Source: DRWZ01 sp964601505 (GTDB lineage Bacteria; Calescibacteriota; Calescibacteriia; Calescibacteriales; Calescibacteriaceae). From it: DNA of 5,726 nucleotides. The stretch is taken from NCBI GenBank assembly GCA_964601505.1, contig CAZRNR010000085.1:1-5726 (forward strand), in the 5' to 3' direction. Shown here piece by piece: positions 1 to 5,674 of the stretch. The stretch's first letter is position 1, and every line of letters begins with the position of its first letter. A program made the position numbers and the translations under genes. Below the pieces are notes generated by a model. It saw only the letters and a list, made by a program, of their open reading frames with translations. It searched no databases and had not been told where the DNA came from.

Positions 1-17
1 TTAATCTTAAGAAATCT

Positions 18-578
18 TTAAAATCCTCTTTCTGTTTTCTTTTTGAGCTCTTCATCTAATTTTTTGAGCATTTCATCTGATTTTTCCTTGACAAGAGCTC
101 TGTGTTGTTGTCTTGCTGCTTCTTTCATTTTATCTGAAAGATTCATAAGAGCATTATTTATTTCTAATACTGCCAAACAGTAGTGTATTTTCTTGTCTTC
201 GTCTATGTATCTATCTATTATTTGAGATCCAACAAGAGTTGCTTCTGTAACAGTTTTAACTATGCTTTGTGTAAATTCATCTAGCCCTTCTTTATCTGGA
301 TTGAAGAAATCTCTATTGTTTTCCATAAAGTCTGTCACGAGTGAAGCGACATAAGTATTAAGAATTTTAGCAAGTTCAGCTCTAGCACGAGTGTCGCATC
401 TTGTTCTATCCATTGCTTCGCTTGGAGTTTGATTAGCTACACCTACTCCATATATTTTCTGCTCATTTGGAAAAGCTCCAGACCCCCTCTTGACCCATTC
501 TGGTTCTTTTTTAGCACATGCGAACCATAAAGAAGTAAGAGAAACTATAATTAAAAAGGATACATATTTTCTTATCAT
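18..578 (-). CDS. LPP20-like outer-membrane lipoprotein
   Basis: Predicted lipoprotein of 186 residues; molecular function unknown. Residues 1-20 form a signal peptide (basic MIRK start, then a hydrophobic stretch) ending at Cys21, the likely lipidated residue. The lipobox is unusual: Leu is at -4 and Trp-Phe-Ala occupy -3 to -1, where Leu at -3 is normal. Residue +2 is Ala, which by the classical +2 rule favours export to the outer membrane. Residues 26-75 carry the pattern PEWV, GSGAF, IYGVG (42-46) and RARAELAK (64-71), typical of the LPP20 lipoprotein family. The last 36 residues (151-186) are rich in Lys and Glu and probably form a long helix or coiled coil. An ATG nine codons upstream (603-605) is in frame, but I chose 578 because a perfect AAGGAGG lies 9 bases before it and the signal peptide then starts normally. 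The family call rests on motif recall; the start is well supported. Confidence 0.8.
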   Translation of the reverse strand: MIRKYVSFLIIVSLTSLWFACAKKEPEWVKRGSGAFPNEQKIYGVGVANQTPSEAMDRTRCDTRARAELAKILNTYVASLVTDFMENNRDFFNPDKEGLDEFTQSIVKTVTEATLVGSQIIDRYIDEDKKIHYCLAVLEINNALMNLSDKMKEAARQQHRALVKEKSDEMLKKLDEELKKKTERGF

Positions 579-587
579 ATTTTTTGT

Positions 588-594
588 CCTCCTT
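588..594 (-). promoter_or_regulatory. Shine-Dalgarno site of the lipoprotein gene
   Basis: Read on the minus strand this is AAGGAGG, followed by a 9-base spacer and the ATG at 578-576. It decides the start codon over the upstream in-frame ATG at 605-603, which would place this site inside the coding region. It is the only strong Shine-Dalgarno sequence before any gene in the window. Confidence 0.85.
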
Positions 595-614
595 TTTGCT
601 ATCACAGTTAATTA

Positions 615-644
615 TTAATAAGTCAATGGAAACTTTGTTATAAT
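615..644 (+). promoter_or_regulatory. Probable pyrH promoter with extended -10
   Basis: A perfect TATAAT at 639-644 is preceded by TG at 636-637, giving the extended -10 pattern TGnTATAAT. A weak -35 candidate, TTAATA at 615-620 (4 of 6 matches), sits 18 bases upstream. Transcription would begin near 651 and leave an untranslated leader of about 76 bases before the pyrH ATG at 727. The box lies in the divergent gap between the lipoprotein gene and pyrH. The motif match is direct; promoter activity is inferred, and the AT-rich background lowers its weight. Confidence 0.5.
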
Positions 645-726
645 TTGCACAAATTTTCGTAATTCATACAAAATTGTAGTAAATAGTGAATTTTTTTTTG
701 TTTCGGGATATATATTTTTTTAGTAT

Positions 727-1470
727 ATGAGTGAAGACGATAAATCACAATTGGATGGAAAACCAAAATACAGGAGAGTTCTTTTAAAGCTTTCTGGAGA
801 GATATTTGGAGGAGAGAACAAATTTGGTTTTGATCCTGAATCATTTAAGAAGATAGCCTCGCAGATAATAGAAGCTTATAATTTGAATATACAGATTTCA
901 ATAGTTGTAGGTGCCGGGAATATAATTCGCGGTCAGATGGGTGAAAAAATGGGAATAGATAGAGCAACTGCTGACTATATGGGTATGCTGGGAACGGTTA
1001 TAAACTCTCTCCTTCTTCAAGAAATTATTGAGCAAAGTGGATATGCTTGTAGGGTTATGAGCGCTATACATATACCAGCTGTTTGCGAACCTTACATAAG
1101 AAGAAGAGCTATAAGACATCTTGAGAAAGGGAGAATTGTTATTTTTGCCGGTGGAACGGGAAATCCATATTTTTCAACTGATACCTGCGCTACATTAAGA
1201 GCCTCTGAGATAAAGGCAGATGTTGTCCTGAAAGCAACGAAAGTTGATGGTATATATGATTCTGATCCTATGGTGAATAAACTTGCAACGAAGTTTGATT
1301 CAATAACATATTCTCAATTTTTAAGTATGCAGCTTAAGGTTATGGATGCAACTGCTGTTGCTCTATGTATGGAAAGAAAAATCCCAATAATAGTTTTCAA
1401 CATCTACCAGGAGGGTAATCTCAAGAATGTTCTCATTGGAAAGAAAGTGGGAACACTGCTTCATCCATAA
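727..1470 (+). CDS. pyrH: UMP kinase (uridylate kinase)
   Basis: Phosphorylates UMP to UDP with ATP in the cytoplasm, the step that feeds UTP and CTP synthesis. The protein has 247 residues, close to the family length of about 240, with a slightly long polar N-terminus (1-15). Visible landmarks of the amino-acid-kinase fold: KLSGE at 21-25 (phosphate-binding Lys21), the glycine loop GAGN at 62-65 with Arg68, DYMGM from Asp83 (UMP-binding region), TGNPYFSTD at 144-152, KATKVDGIY at 169-177 followed by DP at 180-181, and KVMD near residue 214. The glycine loop reads GAGN where GGGN is usual. Active family members are generally hexamers controlled by UTP and GTP. An in-frame TAG at 721-723 limits upstream extension, so ATG 727 is the first possible start; no Shine-Dalgarno sequence precedes it. 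The usual neighbours rpsB, tsf and frr are absent from the window: the gene stands alone, divergent from the lipoprotein gene and convergent with lolA. Confidence 0.97.
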   Translation: MSEDDKSQLDGKPKYRRVLLKLSGEIFGGENKFGFDPESFKKIASQIIEAYNLNIQISIVVGAGNIIRGQMGEKMGIDRATADYMGMLGTVINSLLLQEIIEQSGYACRVMSAIHIPAVCEPYIRRRAIRHLEKGRIVIFAGGTGNPYFSTDTCATLRASEIKADVVLKATKVDGIYDSDPMVNKLATKFDSITYSQFLSMQLKVMDATAVALCMERKIPIIVFNIYQEGNLKNVLIGKKVGTLLHP

Positions 1471-1629
1471 GAATTCAGTAGTCTCTATCCAAATCGTATC
1501 AATCTTTTCATAAATTCTATATCTTCAAATATTCCAGATTTTACACTTATTCTTATCTTTTTTGTATTTTGGTGATTTTCAAAGCTCTAAAATCTTAAAC
1601 GGTAATATCAATTTTCCATCTTAAAGAAA
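1471..1629. other. Convergent pyrH/lolA intergenic region
   Basis: This gap of 159 bases separates the 3' ends of pyrH and the lolA-like gene. I see no open reading frame of note, no GC-rich hairpin with a T-run on either strand, and no repeat family. The only symmetry is a weak six-base inverted repeat (GATTTT at 1574-1579 with AAAATC at 1589-1594). It lacks a T-tract on either side, so I do not call it a terminator. Confidence 0.6.
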
Positions 1630-2229
1630 TCATTTTAGCTTTGGGTCTTTAATGTTTTCAAAATCTTCTGGTATTGATAGGTCAATTGTAAAGTTCTTGT
1701 ATGAAACATTAATAATTTTCATTCTAACTCCTAGTTGTTTTGAAATTATTTCTATCCTTTCTATTGGAAAACCAACATGAGCTGTATATATCACAATTTT
1801 ATCTACATTCTTTATCAAATTTTCCCTTGGTATAAGCTCATAGGTTCCTCTTTTTATATTTCTTACATTGAAAAGATCCAGTAGTTTTCCTGAACCTGAT
1901 AATATTTGAACAACGAGGTTTTCAGAAACATCATCTGTTATTTTTTTGGTATAAAATTTTTTTTTATCTGGAAATACAAAGTGTAGAAGATATCCATCTG
2001 ATACTATGAAATAGTTCTTGTAGGATATTCTGAATGTTAGGGGATATTGATAGAGTATTTCACCTTTTTGCCGCTGAATAACACCATTTTGAGTGAAAGC
2101 TTCTTCTTCAAAATAAACTTTCCATTGATTGATTTTTCTGAGGTTAGAAAATATATCTTCTATTTCTGTGGAACAGAGTATAACTTGCGGATTTGCGATG
2201 AATAAAGTAATGATAAGGATTTTTCGCAT
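1630..2229 (-). CDS. lolA: LolA-like periplasmic lipoprotein carrier protein
   Basis: Predicted periplasmic chaperone that accepts lipoproteins from the LolCDE ABC transporter and carries them to the outer membrane. The product has 199 residues, close to E. coli LolA (about 203 with its signal). Residues 1-20 are a hydrophobic signal peptide; cleavage is likely near Cys19-Ser20. Cys19 is not a good lipobox because Leu is at -1. The LolA pattern is recognisable: an amphipathic segment with FTQNG at 45-49, the strand G-E-I-L-Y at 56-60, Pro63 with FRISY at 66-70, IVSDG at 75-79, then a hydrophobic strand with FP at 86-87. This matches the family arrangement of a Gly-strand, a Pro/Phe/Arg strand and a SDG turn. 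The C-terminal part is more divergent, as is common in this family. No Shine-Dalgarno sequence precedes ATG 2229. The gene is divergent from oppB; lolB and lolCDE are not in the window. A related LolA-fold carrier with another client is possible, so the symbol is by family. Confidence 0.8.
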   Translation of the reverse strand: MRKILIITLFIANPQVILCSTEIEDIFSNLRKINQWKVYFEEEAFTQNGVIQRQKGEILYQYPLTFRISYKNYFIVSDGYLLHFVFPDKKKFYTKKITDDVSENLVVQILSGSGKLLDLFNVRNIKRGTYELIPRENLIKNVDKIVIYTAHVGFPIERIEIISKQLGVRMKIINVSYKNFTIDLSIPEDFENIKDPKLK

Positions 2230-2245
2230 TCGTTATTATTATTTC

Positions 2246-2273
2246 AATCTTTGCTTTTTATTATTTTTGTCAA
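2246..2273 (-). promoter_or_regulatory. Possible lolA promoter with consensus -35
   Basis: On the minus strand a perfect TTGACA lies at 2273-2268. Sixteen bases further on, AAGATT (2251-2246) is a poor -10 candidate, with 3 of 6 matches. Transcription would start about 10 bases before the lolA ATG at 2229, too close for a normal ribosome binding site, which fits the absence of one. A second TTGACA copy sits 9 bases upstream. The -35 match is direct; the rest is weak inference. Confidence 0.3.
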
Positions 2274-2282
2274 GATTGTCAA
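2267..2282. repeat. Tandem TTGTCAA direct repeat between lolA and oppB
   Basis: The heptamer TTGTCAA occurs at 2267-2273 and again at 2276-2282, one copy every 9 bases, in the 93-base divergent region between lolA and oppB. Read from the other strand each copy contains the consensus -35 hexamer TTGACA. It may be a pair of -35 elements, a small direct-repeat operator shared by the two genes, or chance. Confidence 0.4.
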
Positions 2283-2322
2283 AAATTTTCTGACTTTATG
2301 TGAAAGTTCTATTTTTTAAAGA

Positions 2323-3219
2323 ATGTATTCCTTCATTTTAAGAAGGTTTATTGGGGGACTTGTTGTTGTTTTTTTTGTTATCACATCAACATTTTTTATG
2401 CTAAGATTACTTCCAGGAGGACCATTTGATAAAGAAAAGAAACTTCCTGAGGAGATAAAGTTAAACATAGAGAAGAAGTATCATTTAGATAAACCATTGT
2501 TTCAGCAATATCTTTTATACCTTTCTGGTATAATAAGGGGAGATTTTGGTCCTTCTTATAAGTTTTTACACAGAACTGCGACAGATATAATAAGAGATGT
2601 TTTCCCTGTATCTTTGAGGATAGGATTTATCAGTTTTATCGTATCTTTATTTTTGGGAATTCTGATAGGTTTTTCTTCTGCAGGATCAAAGATTTTTGAG
2701 AGTTTTTTTTCTCTCGTTATTTCTTTGCCATCATTTGTTTTTGCAAGCGTTATGATAATCATACTGTCTCTTAAGCTCGGTATTTTTCCGCCTGCACTTA
2801 TTGAAGGCTGGAAACATTATATACTTCCCGTATTAACTCTTTCATTAGGTCCAATGATATATATAGCGAAGCTTACAAAAACATCTGTGGAGAAAACTTT
2901 AAAAGAGCAGTTTATTGTTTTTGCAAAATCAAAAGGGGTCTATGGATACAATTTCTTTAAGCACGTGTTATATCCGTCTTTATCTTCTGTTTTTAGTATA
3001 TCTGGTATGATCTTTACATTTCTTATAACAGGTTCTTTTATAGTTGAAACAATATTTGCTATTCCGGGAATGGGGCGCTACTTTGTTCTATCTGTTATAG
3101 ATAGAGATTACCCAGTTGTTATGGCTTTGACAGTTGTTTTTACGGTTGTTTTAGTTATCATGAATGTTTTTTCGGAGATAATTTACTCTCTTTTTGATCC
3201 AAGAGCCCGAGAGAGATAA
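2323..3219 (+). CDS. oppB: OppB-like oligopeptide ABC transporter permease
   Basis: Inner-membrane permease subunit of a peptide-type ABC importer (OppB/DppB family); with a partner permease it would form the channel through which two ATPases pull substrate delivered by a periplasmic binding protein. The protein has 298 residues, against 306 for E. coli OppB. Landmarks: first membrane helix near 9-30; RLLPGGPFDKEKKLP at 28-42 with the following KYHLDKPL (52-59), a close match to OppB rather than DppB; RGDFGPSYK at 72-80; further hydrophobic helices near 95-117, 128-150, 165-182, 220-245 and 265-292; and the cytoplasmic EAA loop around 199-218 (FAKSKG at 200-205, LYP at 216-218), which contacts the ATPases. 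PGMG near residue 249 is also typical. No Shine-Dalgarno sequence is visible before ATG 2323. No oppC, ATPase or binding-protein gene follows; the next gene is unrelated. Family membership is near certain; the peptide substrate is inferred. Confidence 0.93.
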   Translation: MYSFILRRFIGGLVVVFFVITSTFFMLRLLPGGPFDKEKKLPEEIKLNIEKKYHLDKPLFQQYLLYLSGIIRGDFGPSYKFLHRTATDIIRDVFPVSLRIGFISFIVSLFLGILIGFSSAGSKIFESFFSLVISLPSFVFASVMIIILSLKLGIFPPALIEGWKHYILPVLTLSLGPMIYIAKLTKTSVEKTLKEQFIVFAKSKGVYGYNFFKHVLYPSLSSVFSISGMIFTFLITGSFIVETIFAIPGMGRYFVLSVIDRDYPVVMALTVVFTVVLVIMNVFSEIIYSLFDPRARER

Positions 3220-3244
3220 AATTCTTGAATTTTTATTTTATTTT
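3218..3244 (+). terminator. Weak AT-only hairpin with T-rich tract after oppB
   Basis: Directly at the oppB stop codon, AAAATT (3218-3223) and AATTTT (3228-3233) can pair around a CTTG loop. The RNA then continues as runs of T broken by single A bases (3230-3244). The layout resembles an intrinsic terminator, but the stem has no GC pairs and would be unstable. If it works at all it would separate oppB from the phospholipase-like gene. Confidence 0.25.
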
Positions 3245-3268
3245 CATATTCTTCTTGTATCTTTAGAT

Positions 3269-3304
3269 TTTTACATTTTGATTTTTTATGGATGAAATGT
3301 AAAA
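3269..3304. repeat. 10-base inverted repeat upstream of the phospholipase-like gene
   Basis: TTTTACATTT at 3269-3278 and its exact reverse complement AAATGTAAAA at 3295-3304 flank a 16-base spacer. The right arm ends 10 bases before the start codon and overlaps the candidate -10 box. It could be an operator for a dimeric repressor or an RNA hairpin near the start; it has no T-tract and is not a terminator. Perfect 10-base symmetry can also arise by chance in sequence this AT-rich. Confidence 0.4.
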
Positions 3305-3305
3305 T
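3278..3305 (+). promoter_or_regulatory. Possible near-leaderless promoter of the phospholipase-like gene
   Basis: TTGATT at 3278-3283 (4 of 6 matches to TTGACA) is followed after 16 bases by TAAAAT at 3300-3305 (5 of 6 matches to TATAAT). Transcription would begin near 3312, only about 3 bases before the ATG at 3315. That would give an essentially leaderless mRNA and fits the lack of a Shine-Dalgarno sequence. The background is AT-rich, so this is a tentative call. Confidence 0.3.
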
Positions 3306-3314
3306 TTAGAATGG

Positions 3315-4244
3315 ATGGGGAAACCTTTTTTATTTTTTGCTCTGTTGCTTTTTTTATTTCCAGATGACGCCTTTTCCTGGGGTCCTGGTATTCACGCTAT
3401 GATTTCGTCATCTTTATGCACAGCATCGGAAATCATTTCTCCTCTTTTAAAGCTTATATCTAATTTCCAGAAGGAATTCATATGGGGAAGTTTGATGGCT
3501 GATATGGTGATAGGAAAGAATCTCTCAAACTGGGCTGTCCATCCACATAATTGGGATTTCGTTTTCAAGATTTTTGAGGATGCAAAGACTGATAAACTCA
3601 AAGCTTTTATGATTGGCTATATGACTCACTTGAGTCATGATGTTGTTGCGCACAATTTTCTTATACCAGAGATGGTAATTCTGGAAGCCCTTACGAAGAA
3701 AAATGTTCTACATGAGAAGAATTTGCTCCACCTTAAAATAGAGATAAATGCGGAAAACCTTGTTCATATTGATGTATGGAAGAAGATAAAAGATATTCAG
3801 GATACAGAAGATATAAGAGTTTGTTCTGAGTTTATAGAGGATAGATTGAAAAGTGGTCTTTTAAGTCCTAAATTCAGCAGTATCATTTTTAGAAGAACTA
3901 TAAAAGTAAATGCTTTTAAAGAATTCATCAAATCAAAAATAAGATTTAATGGTGATTCAAAGGGTAAAGATGTTGTTATTGAGCTTGTGCAAGGATATGT
4001 AGAGATGGCATATAGATCTTCTGAAAATTTCTTGAAGAGGTTTGATAAATCTTTCTGTGTAAAGGTTGATCCTACTGGTATGGAACCAATTGGTGTTTCT
4101 TTTGCGCTTTTGAATTCAATAAGAGAGATAAAGAAAAAGAAGGGTATAGTAGATGAGAGAAAGTTCTTTTCTGCATTAAGGCATTTTCAACCTTCTATTT
4201 TTGGAAAGAGAACACCTGTGCTTGATATTTTAAATATCTCATAA
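3315..4244 (+). CDS. Secreted zinc-dependent phospholipase C-like protein
   Basis: Predicted exported protein of 309 residues with an N-terminal domain like the zinc-dependent phospholipase C family (fold shared with S1/P1 nucleases). Residues 1-21 are a strongly hydrophobic signal peptide with a good cleavage site AFS before Trp22, so the mature protein would begin with WGPGIH. In Bacillus cereus phospholipase C the mature N-terminal Trp is itself a zinc ligand, so this fits well. Other candidate metal ligands are His27, Asp63 in GSLMAD (58-63), His76 and His78 in HPHNW, His105, His108, Asp109 and His113 in the segment GYMTHLSHDVVAHN (101-114), and Glu119. Residues 120-309 look mainly helical and carry no motif I recognise. 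The substrate is unknown: a phospholipid or another phosphodiester is an inference from family. ATG 3311 is in another frame, so 3315 is the start; no Shine-Dalgarno sequence is seen. The last 58 bases overlap the 3' end of metG on the other strand. It could share oppB transcription, 95 bases upstream. Confidence 0.78.
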   Translation: MGKPFLFFALLLFLFPDDAFSWGPGIHAMISSSLCTASEIISPLLKLISNFQKEFIWGSLMADMVIGKNLSNWAVHPHNWDFVFKIFEDAKTDKLKAFMIGYMTHLSHDVVAHNFLIPEMVILEALTKKNVLHEKNLLHLKIEINAENLVHIDVWKKIKDIQDTEDIRVCSEFIEDRLKSGLLSPKFSSIIFRRTIKVNAFKEFIKSKIRFNGDSKGKDVVIELVQGYVEMAYRSSENFLKRFDKSFCVKVDPTGMEPIGVSFALLNSIREIKKKKGIVDERKFFSALRHFQPSIFGKRTPVLDILNIS

Positions 4245-5674
4245 TTTTCTAGTATCATCTTTTTCATCTCATTTTCACCTTTTGCATTTTGTATTTTGAT
4301 TCCAAACCTTTCAGCAACTGTTTTTGATATTGTGGGGCAAAATGGGAGAAGCATAAAGATTATTATCTTTATAAGGTATGCAAGATCATATATCACTTTT
4401 TCTGCTTCTTCATTATTACCAGCCCTTAAAAGTTTCCAGGGGGCTTTTATATCTGCGTATTTATTGGCATAAGATATTATTTGGAATAGAATATTTAGCG
4501 CATTGAAAAAATCAAGGTCGTTCATTTTAGCTATCCAGTCATCAAGTAAAGCTTCTATATTGATATCTTGGAATTTCGGTGCTTGTATTCTCCGGACTCC
4601 ACCTGGAAAATTATTTTGTGCAAGCTTTGATATTCTGAGGAATAAGTTTCCTGTATCTTTTGCAAGATCGCTTTCATATCTTCTTATTATAAGCTCTTCT
4701 GAAAAATCTCCATCGTTTCCAAAAGGGATTTCCCTGAGTAGGAAGAATCTTATTGTATCTTCACCAAAGACTTTTGCAAGTTCAAATGGATCCACAACAT
4801 TTTTTAAAGACTTTGACATTTTTTGACCTTTGACTTTCCACCATCCGTGAGCAAATATCTTTTTTGGTAATTCAATCCCTGCTGCCATAAGCATTATTGG
4901 CCATATTATGGCATGGAACTTAATTATATCTTTGCCTACTATATGTATGTCTGCTGGCCAGAACTCCATTTTATTTGGATATCCAACTGCAGATATGTAG
5001 TTTATCAGTGCGTCAAACCAAACATATATAACAAAATTTTCGTCTCCAGGAACAGGTATCCCCCACATTACCCTTGACCTTGGCCTTGAAATAGATATAT
5101 CTTGTAGATCATCTATCGCATTTATTACCTCATTTTTTCTGAAATCTGGTTTCACTATGTCTTGTTCAAGATATTTTCTGACTTCTTCCTTATATTTTGA
5201 TACGGAGAGGAAATAGCTGTCTTCCTCTAAGAACTCAAGTTTTCTACCACATGTTGGGCAGTTATCTTCTGCTTGAGTTTGTGAAACAAAGGTTTCGCAT
5301 GGGATACAATACCAACCTTTATATTTACTTTTGTATATACTACCTTTTATCTTTTGCCAGAACTCCCTGACTGCTTGCTCGTGTTCCGGATCTGTTGTTC
5401 TTATGAATTTATCATAAGAGATGTTAAGGACTTTCCAGAGTTCTTTAAATCTCTGATGTGTTATATCAGCAAGCTCTTTTGGACTCATACCTTTTTCTTG
5501 AGCAGCTTTTTCTATTTTTTTCCCGTGTTCATCTGTTCCTGTTAAAAAAAAGACATTGTATCCAAACATTCTTTTGAAACGAGCAATTACATCAGCAGCT
5601 ATTGTAGTATAAGCATGCCCTATGTGAGGTGTATCGTTGACATAATATATTGGTGTAGTTATATAGAATTTCAT
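4187..5674 (-). CDS. metG: Methionyl-tRNA synthetase, short form
   Basis: Class I aminoacyl-tRNA synthetase that charges tRNA-Met with methionine in the cytoplasm, for both initiation and elongation. Landmarks: PIYYVND at 8-14 and the HIGH signature at 17-20; TGTDEHG at 45-51; a zinc site with four cysteines at 123, 126, 139 and 142 (two CxxC pairs, the Thermus-like arrangement); RPRSRVMWGIPVPG at 197-210; WFDAL at 219-223; VGKDIIKFH at 246-254; the KMSKS loop at 285-289; and an all-helical anticodon-binding domain from about 365 with the NKYADIKAPW motif and LLPFCP. The protein ends with LFPKIE after 495 residues. Full-length bacterial forms of about 640-680 residues carry an additional C-terminal tRNA-binding/dimerisation domain, absent here. 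The start is fixed by the canonical N-terminus MKFYITTPIYY; no Shine-Dalgarno sequence precedes it. The stop lies within the end of the convergent phospholipase-like gene, and LFP-K/R-I-E is a usual ending of short forms, so the overlap is real. Confidence 0.97.
   Translation of the reverse strand: MKFYITTPIYYVNDTPHIGHAYTTIAADVIARFKRMFGYNVFFLTGTDEHGKKIEKAAQEKGMSPKELADITHQRFKELWKVLNISYDKFIRTTDPEHEQAVREFWQKIKGSIYKSKYKGWYCIPCETFVSQTQAEDNCPTCGRKLEFLEEDSYFLSVSKYKEEVRKYLEQDIVKPDFRKNEVINAIDDLQDISISRPRSRVMWGIPVPGDENFVIYVWFDALINYISAVGYPNKMEFWPADIHIVGKDIIKFHAIIWPIMLMAAGIELPKKIFAHGWWKVKGQKMSKSLKNVVDPFELAKVFGEDTIRFFLLREIPFGNDGDFSEELIIRRYESDLAKDTGNLFLRISKLAQNNFPGGVRRIQAPKFQDINIEALLDDWIAKMNDLDFFNALNILFQIISYANKYADIKAPWKLLRAGNNEEAEKVIYDLAYLIKIIIFMLLPFCPTISKTVAERFGIKIQNAKGENEMKKMILENYEIFKISSTGVLFPKIEG

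Noticed and set aside
579..605. Longer lipoprotein starting at 605
   Set aside because: The extra nine codons contain the perfect Shine-Dalgarno site for the ATG at 578 and add charged residues in front of a normal signal peptide.
598..626. Minus-strand TTGACT (621-626) with GATAGC (598-603) as a lipoprotein promoter
   Set aside because: The -10 match is poor and transcription would begin inside the Shine-Dalgarno site at 588-594, removing a ribosome binding site that is clearly present.
638..844. Minus-strand open frame across the pyrH start
   Set aside because: It overlaps the pyrH promoter and N-terminus on the other strand, has no recognisable motif and looks like AT-rich chance coding.
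898..1119. Minus-strand open frame inside pyrH
   Set aside because: It lies wholly opposite conserved UMP kinase motifs, and its translation is low-complexity and unlike any family.
1574..1594. GATTTT/AAAATC inverted repeat as a pyrH or lolA terminator
   Set aside because: The six-base AT-rich stem has no T-run on either strand, so it does not meet the pattern of an intrinsic terminator.
1621..1652. TTAAAGA/TCTTTAA inverted repeat around the lolA stop
   Set aside because: The seven-base AT-rich stem has an 18-base loop and no T-tract; such pairs are expected by chance here.
2230..2322. A complete sigma-70 promoter for oppB
   Set aside because: TTGTCA at 2276-2281 has no acceptable -10 at 16-18 bases; the nearest, TATGTG, gives a 15-base spacer and only three matches.
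4503..4826. 107-codon plus-strand open frame opposite metG
   Set aside because: It lies opposite the conserved KMSKS and anticodon-domain region of metG; the serine-rich translation is a typical antisense shadow.
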